A stretch of 64,000 nt of DNA, from positions 112,555 to 176,554 of the forward strand of contig NQMI01000079.1 of NCBI GenBank assembly GCA_002270565.1, in the 5' to 3' direction. The translations under genes were made by a program, and so were the position numbers. Numbering within the stretch: the stretch's first letter is position 1; every line of letters begins with the position of its first letter. Source of the DNA: Stenocarpella maydis (lineage: Eukaryota; Ascomycota; Sordariomycetes; Diaporthales; Diaporthaceae). Positions 30,483-41,503 of the stretch are shown one piece after another. The notes beneath the pieces were generated by a model that was not told the DNA's origin, did not search any database, and saw only the letters and a list, made by a program, of their open reading frames with translations.

Positions 30483-31938
30483 TTTGAATGGCTTAAGCGA
30501 ACCAACGGGTGTGATTAAATTAACAATGTTGTAAGAGTTTTTGTACGTGAGCGACTGTGTCGAAGGAGATATGTATTTGGCTTCTTGAACAAGGTTCAAC
30601 TTTGAGCGAGTGAAAGTGAATCCGACGCGATTATAAACAGGCAGAGCAGTAGGAGCAGGAAAGGGGGATCACACGACAGGTGGGCGGATGGGAACAAGAC
30701 ATATTTAAATTCCTGTCACGCGTAGAGAGAACATTCCAAAGGGGGCTCCGCAAAACGAAACACAGGCCAACTGCGAAGATCCGGGGGTGGACATGGCCAT
30801 GGGCCCATGCCTGGGTTAGCCGAGAAGTCACTCGAATGTCCGGGGGATGGCGCGCGTCGGGATGCTTCCAAGGCAGCCCCCCTTCCCGTTGCACGTAGAG
30901 CATCCACTTTTGCTTTTCACTGTCCAGCAATCGGACGATTGCATTGGATTCGCCTGGGCTGGCAGGCAGGCTGGCAGGCAGGAGTCTCCCTCTTGCTTGG
31001 TCTTGCTGGAGCTGGATCCTCCTACTCCGCCGCCCCCCCCCCCTTTTGATCCCATCGATGCAGAGCAGCAGACCAGCGCAGAATAAATACATACAGTACT
31101 GTGTAAGTACATAATACCTAGGCAGTAGAATGGAACAGAGAGGAAATAACGGAGGGTGAAAAAGAAACGAGAAAAAAAAGGCACCACATCCATGCGTAGT
31201 ACAATTTCGTTTAGAATTGGGTTGTGATGGTACCTGATTCGGCAGAGGGCAGGGTTGGATCCGCCAATTAGCGGTGGGACGTGCGCGCATGAGCCTATGG
31301 GCCGGACCTTGCCTCTTCGTGTTGGCGTGGCCTGGTGACAGACAGACCTGCGCTGGATCCTCCCACTCGAGGGCCGTGGCACGCCAGCACAGAGTTCACG
31401 CTTTAATTAGTACTCCTTTACTGGCCAGACACCCGTGGCGACCGGGCACTCTCTCGGGTACAGGATTCCCCTTCTCTCGCCTGCCGGCCATGGTTCCTCC
31501 TGTTGCTCTGCCAGCGCGCTCCACGGAGTACTGTGGCTGGGTTTCCTTTGTCGACGTGTAATTAGGCCAAGGATGGTCGACCAGGATCATGACAGGATGT
31601 CCCCCGCTCGGCCCTGCCCCTTTGGATTAGCTTTCCTATGGGGTGGATGGTGTTCACTTGGGGCCGGGGTAAGTGGGTTTGAGTCTTCGCTCGCCTAAAC
31701 CGCCTTGAGAAGACAGCCAGTATCCTAGGCAGTATTGTCCAAAATTACCCGTCTCCTGCTGGTTGTTGTTCGGCAATGAATCCATCGCGGGAGTCGGCAC
31801 GGAGGTTGACGCAAAGCAGCTGGCGTCATGCTTGCCCGTGCGGGTGTTGTCAGACCCAGTGTTCCCTCGGATATTTGCCCCGTATAGCCGCCGTCCCACT
31901 ACTACGCCAGTCAGAGAATTTGGTCGAACCAGACAATA

Positions 31939-31985
<47 letters not shown>

Positions 31986-32454
31986 GTGGTGTTGTGTGGG
32001 CGGTTATGTCTGGCCAGGCTTTTTGTATCGAGGCCAACTCCGGACGACCAAGAATACGAGCAGCCAGTACTTGTTCGCCTTCCATCATAGGCCCGGTCAG
32101 TCTTGGGGCGGCTGTCCTAAAATTTCCACGTCGCCACAATTATGCGAGTACCCAGCTGCTGGCTTCAGACCCCTTCTCCCACAGCCACCGTCTTACTATG
32201 TAGATAAATGCTATATCTGAGGGACCCATGGCATGACAGAGTCACCTACACTACACACCAGCATGGCTCCAATATCCTCACCTCTCACTGGACAAATGAA
32301 CGAATATGATAGTGCACGTCTTTCATTTACATCATATTTCCTATAGCCACAATTCAGCCAGGCAGCGGCCGACCGCTCAAGGCCCAAAGAATACCTGCCG
32401 GCGTCACCGTCTCCCAGCCGTCCGTCACCATCGCACGCCACGGCAACCTGCCAT
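30483..32454. other. Long intergenic region with GT microsatellite
   Basis: About 2 kb without a gene I can support. It holds the promoter of the minus-strand GPI-type gene, simple repeats (ggcaggcaggctggcaggca at about 30961-30980), a C run at about 31032-31042 and the (GT)22 tract. Frames crossing the GT tract code only for Cys-Val repeats and are not genes. Confidence 0.5.
31941..31984. repeat. (GT)22 microsatellite
   Basis: Forty-four bases of perfect GT repeat. The downstream sequence cgtggtgttgtgtgggcgg continues GT-rich. Confidence 0.95.
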
Positions 32455-33213
32455 TTACCAGGCGATTGTCCCTTCCTTATCGGTATACGTCCCAGACTCT
32501 CCGTCAGGTCCCAGCGTCGCCAGTCGGCACGCGTTGATAGCTCCGCTCTCAGCCGTGTTGGTGCCCGAGTAGCCGTTCAGATTGGTCGCGCAGTACCCCG
32601 GGCAGCACATGTTGATCTTCCAGTCCTTGTTATCCTCGTAACGCACAGCGTAGTGCAGCGCCAGCATGTTCAAGGCTGCCTTGGACGTGGTATAATGTGT
32701 GAACTCCTGCTTGCGCATGGCGTACCCGAGCTTGGGGTCTGCCTTCAGTGACACGCTGCCGAGTGATGAGCTGATGAACACAATGCGCTTGGTCTTTGTC
32801 GACTTCTCCAGCAGCGGGATGAATGTGTCGGTCACTACTTGCACACCTGCGACATTCGTATCCAGGATGTGGTTGAATTGCTCGCGCAAAGAAAGCGGCT
32901 TGCCGTCGGCAGAGTGTGAGATGTTGGAGATGGCGGCGTTGTTGATGAGCACGTCCAGGTGACCATACTTTTCATCGACCGCTTTGGCTGCAGCAGCGAT
33001 GGACTCGTCGGACTGTTGATCGAGCACGAGAGGCTCGACTGAGAACCCCTGCGATTGGAGCTTCTCGGCGGCTTCCTCAATGGCCTGCTTCCTCCGTCCT
33101 GCCATGATCACATGGTAGTTCTCATGCTCGACATTGAGCTTCTTCGCGATCTCAAAACCGATGCCTTGGTTGGCACCGGTCACGAGGACGATGGTCTTGG
33201 AGTCGGCAGTCAT
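32455..33213 (-). CDS. Short-chain dehydrogenase/reductase
   Basis: An intronless frame of 252 residues, the classical SDR length. Residues 8-19 (IVLVTGANQGIG) are the nucleotide-binding TGxxxGIG motif. AGRR at 38-41 follows beta-2 and suggests NADPH preference (inference). NNAA is at 91-94 and the Ser loop (VFISSSLGS) at about 145-153. The catalytic Tyr174 and Lys178 lie in YTTSK. The C-terminus (CCPGYCATNLNGYSGTNTAE) is typical of the carbonyl-reductase-like group, where PG is followed by a Thr/Asn substrate loop. The substrate is not predictable. It most likely acts in the cytosol. It is adjacent to, and on the same strand as, SLD5, without a functional link. Confidence 0.92.
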   Translation of the reverse strand: MTADSKTIVLVTGANQGIGFEIAKKLNVEHENYHVIMAGRRKQAIEEAAEKLQSQGFSVEPLVLDQQSDESIAAAAKAVDEKYGHLDVLINNAAISNISHSADGKPLSLREQFNHILDTNVAGVQVVTDTFIPLLEKSTKTKRIVFISSSLGSVSLKADPKLGYAMRKQEFTHYTTSKAALNMLALHYAVRYEDNKDWKINMCCPGYCATNLNGYSGTNTAESGAINACRLATLGPDGESGTYTDKEGTIAW

Positions 33214-33623
33214 TTCGAGGTCAATAGGGGTGGTTCGTTCTGTTTGTGAAAGCGTTGTTCATGCTGGAGTAAACACCGCCCCCCTTCCCATCCGCAAAGA
33301 CGAGATGCATCGGCCACTTATAGCTAATGAGGTCTGCAACGAGATGAGTTTACGGTTACCAGACAACAGAAATCAACGTGCGCAGGAATGTGCCCGTCTT
33401 GATGCCCTAGTAATCAGCTCTCGGACTTTGCAAAAACTGTTGCGCGAAGAATCATATCGCGGATCCGGTAACTCCGTGTCACCCCGGAAGGATAAGCCCG
33501 AGTCTTGGCGAACTCCAAGGGTCAACATCTGGGTAGCCAAGCCCTGCGGAGATAAGGAATCCTTTCTCGCCGATCGGTATACGCCCACGACCGGATTATA
33601 GTTAAGGGAAGTCGGCACAGCTT
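33214..33623. other. Intergenic spacer between SDR and SLD5
   Basis: About 410 bp holding the SDR promoter and SLD5 3' flank; nothing else is seen. Confidence 0.5.
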
Positions 33624-34472
33624 TCAGACCAGCTCGGCGTCGCCAGCATCTACGAGAGGCTTCGCGTCTGACCACCGCAGGATCAGGATGTCCCCGCTCT
33701 TCCCATTCATACTGCCGTCCTCGTCGATTCCACGCCCTTCTACCAGGCAGTCCCTCAGCAGGCGGATGAAGACGGCCGTGTCGAGGTCTGGCGTGTCGAT
33801 CATGCTGATATTGCCCGCGGTGTCGTTCAGGTTTTGCAGGTTGGGAGGGAAGGACGACAGGAACGAGGAGAGATAGTGGTTGTGAAGCATCGCCTGGTGT
33901 CGGGTCGCATAGGCCAGCTCTGTTTCTGAGAGGCGTGCGCGCATGGTGGGCGTCGAGAGGTAGTGGAGAGTATGCTTGTCGATCTGCGATGACGATGCGA
34001 AGTGCAATGTCAGCGCCCAAGGCCATCGGCTGACCCTCGCCGCGAGGCAGAGGGACAGTTCAAACCAGACTGGCCAATGCTCACCTTTGCTATCCTGGAG
34101 CGCAGGAAGCTCCGGACGATGTACTTGTAGCGCTCCAGCTCGGTCTGTATGACGATGAGTGCGAAATTGGTTTTCGGGTCCATGTCGCCAGTCATCTCCT
34201 CGACCGTCTCGATCTGTGCCTTGATTCGCTCGTTCATGCGCTCAAAGAGACCATCGGCGGGCCACCTAAGCGATGGGAGGAATTAGAGAATGTCTTAGAC
34301 AGAAGTCACCGAGTCATCGGTCCTGTTGGGGGGGGGGGGTTGCGCACTCTAGAAGCTCTGGGGCGCATCGCTCGGCGACCCAGGCACGTGTCAGGGCCTG
34401 GAGATCGCGAGTCTCGCTGGGTATGGCGTCGGTGATTGGGTCGACCTCGCGCAGGATGTCGTCTATATCCAT
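33624..34472 (-). CDS. SLD5: DNA replication complex GINS subunit Sld5
   Basis: A predicted 221-residue nuclear protein in three exons: 34472-34348, 34265-34085, 33983-33624. GINS joins Cdc45 and Mcm2-7 in the CMG replicative helicase. The N-terminus ([20 protein letters not shown]) leads into the helical A domain, with [14 protein letters not shown] and then [20 protein letters not shown], a conserved Sld5 signature. The small B domain follows ([12 protein letters not shown]). The C-terminus has [16 protein letters not shown] and the terminal hydrophobic strand. Length matches the family (about 220). Intron 1 contains a 12-base homopolymer (G on the plus strand, 34328-34339) shortly after its donor. 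Confidence 0.93.
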
Positions 34473-35816
34473 GACTGCGAAGTATCCCCAGGAGAAAGCA
34501 CGAAGGTAAAGGCTAGAGGAACACTGTTAAGAGAGGTCGAGCGAGTTGTCCGAGGACTCGTCGCGACTTTGAGGACGCGACCTGCATGGTTGGGGCCGAG
34601 CAGCACGTTATGCCCAAGTCAGGGGACCCCTGCCTACGCCACCGCCCAGACCACTGTCTCCCGTGTAAGTCAAGGGACCGACCTCAACTGGGGCCGAGTT
34701 CACTTTTGTGTTTTGTGTAACCACTGATGCGCTGTAGTTCTTAGGCCTTTCTGCCTAGGTAAACTGACATACCAACCTGATTATATCAGCATATAGTCAC
34801 TACATGGTTGCCCCAGTTATCAGCACCACTTCGTCACCTGGTTGATTGCCAGACTGGTCCTAACTTGCGAGTTGTATTCTGGCTATAAGCATGGGGTCAC
34901 ACAGGTGAGTGTGGGTGCATCCATTTTCCCTCTGTATTCAAGTCTTTTTGGCCGGAGATCGGCGACCAGAACATTTGAGCACCCGCAAAAATACGACGGT
35001 TGGAGAACTGTGAAGAAACAGAAATACTTTCTTCAAAGATAGTTGGTTTCGTCTTCGGTCCGGTCAGAGCCCCCCCCCCCCCCCCCTTTTTTTTAAAAAA
35101 AACAAAGAAAGAGAGAAAAGAAAAAAAAAGACAAGGAGCTACGGCGGTCCCTTCGAACAGTCGTAAACGCTCAAAGACCCAGCGTTAGATAAGAAATACA
35201 ATACTAATAATGATAAATTTTAAAACACAATAGTTAGCCACTAACAAAATAGGGATAGCCTCGTGGTGAGGCTACTTCGAAGATAGCCCTAGCCGAATAA
35301 TGCATTGTGGCAGTTATCACCCATACTAAATTGACCGGAACAGTGCCTTGCTCCTCTACTAAAGTTCCTAGTGTCGCCATTTCTCTCAACTCTTGCTCCC
35401 GTCGCTGATAAGTCTACTTCCACGGGTCTAGTTTTGAAGAAAAGTTGCCCAAAAGATGCGCGTCTGGATATATATAAACTTGCGTCTTTCTGGGGCTTTC
35501 CCCAAACAATTGCATGATGTTCACCAACCTCGACCACATCAACAACAAATCCCATCCCATCAACCAACAGATTTTCCAAATAAATTATCCAAGACCTTCT
35601 AGACACCTTTGATCCGTCAAGCGGTGTTCTTTCAAAATTAACCCAGACAACCAAGATCAGCCATCTGCTGTCTGACATCACAAAACGCCAATACATTGCT
35701 TATTGCCTGGGCCGTGCCTCGCTTGAAGCCTGCCGCTATCAACCTCTTGTTGAAACAGCTTCGAGCTAGTTATACCCTCTTATCCGCAAATTACGAGTCC
35801 AGGATCAAGAGACAGG
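34473..35816. other. Intergenic region with composite homopolymer and hairpin
   Basis: Divergent promoter region between SLD5 and the 552-residue gene. It includes C17-T8-A8 at 35070-35102 and an AT-rich patch (35185-35250). A short hairpin lies at 35256-35274 (tagcctc, gtggt, gaggcta). Bases 35500-35816 are CA/CT-rich, typical of a fungal 5' leader. A 135-codon minus frame at 35289-35696 has no recognisable features and overlaps that leader, so it is not called. Confidence 0.5.
35070..35102. repeat. Composite homopolymer C17-T8-A8
   Basis: Seventeen C, eight T and eight A lie back to back with no interruption. Such runs are prone to sequencing error. Confidence 0.9.
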
Positions 35817-37475
35817 ATGGAAAGGAATACCTTTAGGAAACTGCGACAAATTCAGAGAGGCCACACAACTGGCCCCGAAGATGCGCACAACAAATCGAAA
35901 CAGCCTCGCATCTCAAACTGGGTCCCCCGACGACAATTTCGAGAACCAGTCATGTCTATCCAGCACAATGTGCACCCACCATCCGGTTCCTCGCGCCAAC
36001 AATTAGCAGACGGGCCACACCGAGAACCTGCTGCGAGGTATCCTGCACGACCTCCGCATGGCAGAGAACAACTTGATGGCAACGCAACACTGCGTAAAGA
36101 TTCCAGTGTCCTCGAACCAACAGCAATTAGGCCTATTCCTAATATTGAGCAAGGCTATGTTGATAGGCAGAGGCAGGCCAGACAAGCCCACACGCAAGCT
36201 CAGCCCGGCGATACTAGCAGCCTGTCCCAGTGGGATACTCCTCGAGAAAGCCGCAAGACAAGGAACAAACTCGTCAAAGGAAGACGCTACTGGGACCAGG
36301 CACGCCGGCGGCGATATGTCACTCCACGGACTCTTGCTCGTGGAAGCCAACGCAAAGCCTCTATGCCTCTGTATGAGGAGATCACGCTGGCGACATCATA
36401 CAATTGGCCCTTTGGTGTCAGTCCAGCCGGCTATAGAACCGCTATCAGCCGAGCTGCTCAACATTTTCCGCTCACACCGAGGCAAGTGTGGTTGCTTTCT
36501 GGCAACCTACACATACGGGATAGAAACATGGGACAACCACCTGTTCCCACTGACGCGACACCCCCTCGGCCTCCTCCACACATTTACGGCGTCGCCTCGG
36601 AGCCCCAGAGAACCGGCCGGAGGCGCCCTCTTCCAGCATTGCCGCTCATGGCAGGGCTTAGACGCCGCAACGCACAGAGGAACCCAAAGTCATATGCTCA
36701 GCGTCGTTTTGATATTCATAACCAAAACCTGAAAATCAGGCCTCGTCGGGGAAGCGCCTCCGCGGACATCAATTTAGCTTATTCTTCCCCGGTCGAACTC
36801 GCACGGCGCAGGGCGGTACTGCCTCGGATCCGAGAGGCATCAAATGAGCTGTCAGACACGGGAACCGTCTATGAACCGGCATTAGGGGATCCGGGGCCAC
36901 CTGAGCTCGACTTTGACTTCAACAAACTCCCCGGCCAGCACCAGCATCGTGGAGGAAAGACAGGGCCCCGCCAGAAGGATGAGAGCTCCCAGCATTCTCC
37001 AGAAGCCATGAATGAACAAGACACATCATCAGAGACGCAACACCAAGACTGCGGCAGTGAGGCACCGCCTCGCACAGCCACGACACACAACATCCCCAGC
37101 CCCAGGAAGCTCACATTCGTGATCAGGGGCCCGCGGCCTGCCCCCGCAAGCCTCTTCGCGTCGTCCTCCGCGCAGTCCACACCCCAATCATCTGCACTGA
37201 CAGCAGTGATCCCGGCCTCCACGCCCCCATCAGAGTTAGAGGCAGAGCCAGAGCCTGATAATCGCTTCCCGCAAGACGAGCACGGACGCGGATGCGGTAC
37301 CCCGGGGTGTTGCACCTGGGCAGAATGCTCGCGCATCCGAGGGACGTACAGGCTGCCGAACCCGGTGCCAACGGGCGAGGGCAACCCCCAGGGGCGCGGT
37401 AGCGGCTGCGCGGCAATGGTGAGGGGTGACGATGATATCGTGGCTATCTGTAATGGCTTCGCTCTTCTCGGCTGA
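35817..37475 (+). CDS. Uncharacterised basic low-complexity protein
   Basis: An intronless frame of 552 codons. The translation is rich in Arg, Gln, Pro and Ser, with basic patches (for example TRNKLVKGRRYWDQARRRRY and RNAQRNPKSYAQRR) and no hydrophobic segment. Near the C-terminus is a small Cys cluster (GRGCGTPGCCTWAECSRIRG), about residues 498-517. I recognise no family. Predominantly disordered, it may be nuclear from its charge (inference). Frame length with leader-like sequence before the ATG supports a gene, but an alternative 224-codon frame overlaps and the call is not certain. Confidence 0.6.
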   Translation: MERNTFRKLRQIQRGHTTGPEDAHNKSKQPRISNWVPRRQFREPVMSIQHNVHPPSGSSRQQLADGPHREPAARYPARPPHGREQLDGNATLRKDSSVLEPTAIRPIPNIEQGYVDRQRQARQAHTQAQPGDTSSLSQWDTPRESRKTRNKLVKGRRYWDQARRRRYVTPRTLARGSQRKASMPLYEEITLATSYNWPFGVSPAGYRTAISRAAQHFPLTPRQVWLLSGNLHIRDRNMGQPPVPTDATPPRPPPHIYGVASEPQRTGRRRPLPALPLMAGLRRRNAQRNPKSYAQRRFDIHNQNLKIRPRRGSASADINLAYSSPVELARRRAVLPRIREASNELSDTGTVYEPALGDPGPPELDFDFNKLPGQHQHRGGKTGPRQKDESSQHSPEAMNEQDTSSETQHQDCGSEAPPRTATTHNIPSPRKLTFVIRGPRPAPASLFASSSAQSTPQSSALTAVIPASTPPSELEAEPEPDNRFPQDEHGRGCGTPGCCTWAECSRIRGTYRLPNPVPTGEGNPQGRGSGCAAMVRGDDDIVAICNGFALLG

Positions 37476-38322
37476 ACTGAACGGGCTCGTGAATGGGGAC
37501 TGTAGTCTGGAGGTGGGAGGTTCTCTTTTGAGCCGAACCGAGGTTGTTGTCTGAAGGAAAGCGAAAGGAAGGGATGTGAGCTCTGAAGGGCTCCAAGGTT
37601 TAACTGGCCAGCCGACTTTGGATACTGTGGTGCCTGCTAAACATTCTGATCATCTTGGGGAATCTGCACCAGTGCTTTTTATTTATCTATTACGAATTCG
37701 CCTTTGGGAATGTATTATGAACGATGGCTTGCTGGTCTGGGGCTAAGAGATACCCATGATATCTCTTGTTGGCTTGGAGTACGTTTCGGATCTTAAAACA
37801 GAGAAGAGATGGAATTACCTATTCGTTCCACATTACCCTAGTTTGACCTCATGGCTCGAAGTGATGCTGCCTCTGAAGACGTGAGCAGCCAATTTCGAGC
37901 ATGGTAGGTAAAGAACGGCCGGTTGCAGAATCAGTCAGCCCGGCAAGCAATTGAAGACGGAGGCCGCTGTGACTAAGAGGCCCGAGGCGTAGCTCCGTTT
38001 GACTGTATTAGGCACCCTATTGGGTTGCCTATGTACATTGTAGGACTATGGGTATCTAGATTGGATAGATTTCCCTCTGGAAGGGAGTAGAGAGGGTAAG
38101 TGGATCTGAAAATGCAATACCCACTCTGAAAACTGCGAGGCCATGATCTGGTATTGGGAGGCATTGAACTTGACCAATTGCTCCTCCTCTACTTGAGCTG
38201 ATGCTATGTTCATCTGATTTTGCTATGAGCAGGTCATTTCTAGGGTGAGGGTACCATGCCAGTCTCCATACCATTTCCTTTTCTTGACTCATTCCTGTAA
38301 CACCGACGTGATGATAGCTCCA
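37476..38322. other. Intergenic, convergent 3' flanks
   Basis: About 850 bp between the orphan gene (plus) and CCT4 (minus). No gene is supported. Confidence 0.5.
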
Positions 38323-40062
38323 TCACCTGCTGAGCGCAATGTCGTCTATTCTCAAGATCATCTTGACCGTCTCGGCAGCCAGCTCAATCGCGCTCGTGCT
38401 CACCAGCAGTGGCTGCAGCACGTTCTCCTTGGATATGTTGGAGTTGACACCTCCGCTCTTGATGCTCACGCCGGCATTCCTCTCACCCAGCTCGTGGCGA
38501 TGTCGGAGATCCGTGACGACCCTGATTGGGTTCAGGCCGGCATTCTCGGCCAAAGTCGTCGGGATGACCTCCATCGCATCGGCAAAGGCCTTCCAGCAGA
38601 TGGACTCAGTGCCTGTCAACTCTCGCGATTGTCTGGACAGCTGAGCGGCAATCTCAATCTCGGGAGCACCACCGCCTGCAATCAGGGCCTTCTTCTTGAC
38701 CAGGCATCGTACCACACAAAGGGCGTCGTGCAGGGAACGCTCTGCCTCGTCGAGGATAAGGGAGTTTGCGCCTCGTACGACAACAGACACAGTCTTGCCC
38801 GCGGACTTGGTGCCGGTCACCTTGACCATGCGAGCTCCTGAAGACTGCACCTCCTCGACGAGGTCAGCGCTGCCGAGTTTGTCCTCGGTGAACGAATCGA
38901 CGTCCGCAACAGGCTTGCAGCCCGTGGACTTGCAAATGAACTCGACCTCGTCGCGCTCGATGTCCTTGATGACCATGATGTTGAGCTTGGCGAGGAAGTG
39001 GAGCGAGAGGTCGTTGACCGCGTCCCGGAGGATGGACTTCTGGATGAGCAGGACGTTGCACTTGGACTTCTTGATCTTCTTGGCCATGTTTAGGAGGTAC
39101 ATGCGCTCCTCCTTGACAATCTTGTCCATCTGACGGTAGTCGTTGACCGAGATGGTATTCTCCATGTCCGGCTTGGGCGGGCTGAGCTGGAACTGGATGA
39201 GGCCGATCTTGGCCTTCTCCATGCGGATGGGGCCGCCGGCGTTCTTGATGACTGGCTGGGTGAGAACCACGCCGTCCACCAGCTCGCTGTCCTCGATCGT
39301 GCCGCCGACCTTCTTGACGATCCTAATATTCTTGAGGTCCACGTTGTCCGCAGTCTTGAGGTCTATCGTCTTGGTAACGGAGTTGACGGCCATGGGGCCT
39401 AGCAGGTTCGCGTACTGCGAGACGATTTTGGAGGAGAGGGAGGTGTTTGCAGCCTGCAGGAGTGCTGAGGTATCCGTCAGAGCGATGGGTAGTGACATGT
39501 CGTGAAGGACCTCTACGGCGGCGGCGGCAGCACGCTGGAAAGATTCGGATATGACTGAGGGATGGATGCCCTTTGATAGCAGGCGGTCGGCTGCGCCCAG
39601 GAGGGCACCGCAGATGACCACGACTGACGTCGTGCCATCACCAGCCTCGACGTCTTGTGCGTTGGAGAGGTTGACGAGCATCTTGGCCGTGGGGTGGAGG
39701 ACAGACATGCTCTGCAGCATGGTGCTGCCGTCGTTTGTGATTATCGTCTCGCCCTTTCCGCTGCGGATCATCTTGTCCATGCCGCGCGGGCCCAGGGAGG
39801 TTCTGATGGCATCGGCGACGGCTGTTGAAGTGTGAAATCAGTAGGGTTCACGCGTGGCGGGCGACAAGGGCGGGCCTACCTCTGGCGGCGACGATGTTGG
39901 AGGAGCGGACAGCCAAGGGCTTCTCCTTGTTCTAGAAGGGGTTGTCAGGCGCTGTAAGGTTCCAAATAGCTCCTTGGAGCTTCAGGGAGCTGCAGGGAGC
40001 TTGTAACTCACACGAAAGGTGCTGTTTCCGCCGTTGGCGGGTGCCTGTGTTACGGTCGCCAT
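38323..40062 (-). CDS. CCT4: T-complex protein 1 subunit delta (CCT4 chaperonin)
   Basis: A predicted 533-residue protein in three exons: 40062-40012, 39931-39880, 39821-38323. It is one of eight subunits of the cytosolic CCT/TRiC ring that folds actin and tubulin with ATP. Exon 1 encodes only 17 residues. The equatorial domain begins [23 protein letters not shown] motifs include [19 protein letters not shown] and [10 protein letters not shown]. The apical domain has [30 protein letters not shown] and [20 protein letters not shown], diagnostic of delta. The C-terminus has [11 protein letters not shown] and ILRIDDIAL. Length matches the family. Minor exons 1 and 2 would be missed by a plain ORF search. 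Confidence 0.95.
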
Positions 40063-40174
40063 CTTGATTGTGCTGGTTAGTATGGCGAAGTATTGGATTG
40101 GCACGGCGGGCAGAGGGGCAGAAATTATGTGGTCGATGTCTGTCGTGCACGGTCCACGGCAGCTTACACGTTTG
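40063..40174. other. Short spacer upstream of CCT4
   Basis: 112 bp between the CCT4 start and the end of the small membrane-protein frame; the CCT4 promoter is probably within it and further upstream. Confidence 0.4.
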
Positions 40175-40378
40175 CTAGTTTTCTAGGTTGAGGTCTTCCT
40201 GGACCCACTCTGGATCATCAGGACGGAACGGGTAGATGTGCGCCTTGTAGCGCTTGGGAAGGGCTCTGACGATTGGCCACTCGTTGTTCCAGCCGATAGG
40301 ACCGTAGCAGCCAGTAAATAATATGGCTAGGCAGGAGGAGAGGCCGACGATGATCAGGATGAGCTCGATTCCGATCAC
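40175..40378 (-). CDS. Small single-span membrane protein, 5' end unresolved
   Basis: A minus-strand frame reads VIGIELILIIVGLSSCLAIL and then FTGCYGPIGWNNEWPIVRAL, ending QEDLNLEN before TAG. It has one N-terminal transmembrane helix and a short charged, Trp-rich tail, about 67 residues. Codon use looks coding. No ATG opens it: the frame begins at GTG immediately after CTAG. Either CTAG is a 3' splice site and an upstream exon carries the start, or a TAG stop has arisen in a short frame beginning MNHAPSPSFALNQMPG (ATG at about 40429). I could not find a phase-0 donor. I do not recognise the family. Confidence 0.4.
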   Translation of the reverse strand: MIGIELILIIVGLSSCLAILFTGCYGPIGWNNEWPIVRALPKRYKAHIYPFRPDDPEWVQEDLNLEN

Positions 40379-41503
40379 CTAGCCCGGCATCTGGTTGAGG
40401 GCAAAGGATGGGGACGGTGCGTGGTTCATTATGGATGATGATAGGTGGGTGTACTGGGGTAAGTGGCTGATGGTGTGAAGGGGACAGGAATCAGAAATCC
40501 TTCTGCAGAGGACAATGGGCTTTTCTGCTGGTATGCCATAAGTTATCATAAGGAAGCTGCCACACTCGGAGGGCAGGCCTGGAGGCTGCAGCACACTACT
40601 CATAGCAACCCACGACACCCAGACCTACAAACCTAGGTCCTGAGAACACGTACTCCCAGAAGACCTACATCGAGAAGACCTATACTGGAGACCTAGATGC
40701 TACCCAAGTCGCCATACTCGAGACACTGGTACTTAAATTACCTACCTAGGCAAACACTTATACTCAAGAAATATTACGAGGTATAGGGGAGTTAGGCACG
40801 ATGGACCAAGGAAGTGGGTGGGAAGAGTGCTGTTCATAGGACTGCCAGGTATGCAAGACTGATTCCTGCCACGGGCTTCGCTTGGGCTTTTATACTTGCC
40901 ATGGGCGCCTCTGGCGAGCAAGCAACTTATGTAACCCACTGATGGGCTATTCTGTCTAGGCGCAAGAGACCAACGTACCTCTAGAACCATTCATTTCCTT
41001 CTCCGACTAGAGCTCCAGATCCGTTTCGCTGGATAAACCTCTAGCCGGGGATGAAGGCAAGGCTACATAAGCTACCTGCGAAAGGTACATTGTATTCTCT
41101 AGTAGAAGCGGTTCTAGAGAATTCTGGCATTATGACAATCTGCTTACCCATAATGTAGCGGTTTCGAGTCGTCGTCTCACCAGCCTGCCGGGCAGTTCTG
41201 GACTGCAGGTGCAAGCGCAGGTGCAGGTACAGGGGTCAGGGTCAGCTCAACTGACAGGGGTATTGCCGCCCCGAAGCCAGCGCGGCAGAGCAGCAGGCAA
41301 CTTAGGATTACGGCAGCGCCGTTGTTTCTACGGAGCCCACCCAAGCTTACAACAACCACCAAGCCGCCCCTTCCAACCTAAACGTCACCCCAACCCATCA
41401 CACACCCCAACCTACCTCTTATCGTGCCACCAAGCTCCTCCTCCTCCCTCGACATCTCAGACATCAGTTTTGGGGCATCGTCTGACTCCCGACACCAGCC
41501 AAC
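40379..41503. other. Intergenic, upstream of RPT1
   Basis: About 1.1 kb. Bases 40620-40700 repeat the heptamer agaccta four times. Bases 41300-41500 are CA/CT-rich leader sequence for RPT1. No complete gene is visible. Confidence 0.5.

Noticed and set aside
31939..32220. Frames through the GT microsatellite
   Set aside because: The products are Cys-Val repeats with no other support.
35289..35696. 135-codon minus-strand frame
   Set aside because: No domain or signal; it overlaps the CA/CT-rich leader of the plus-strand gene at 35817.
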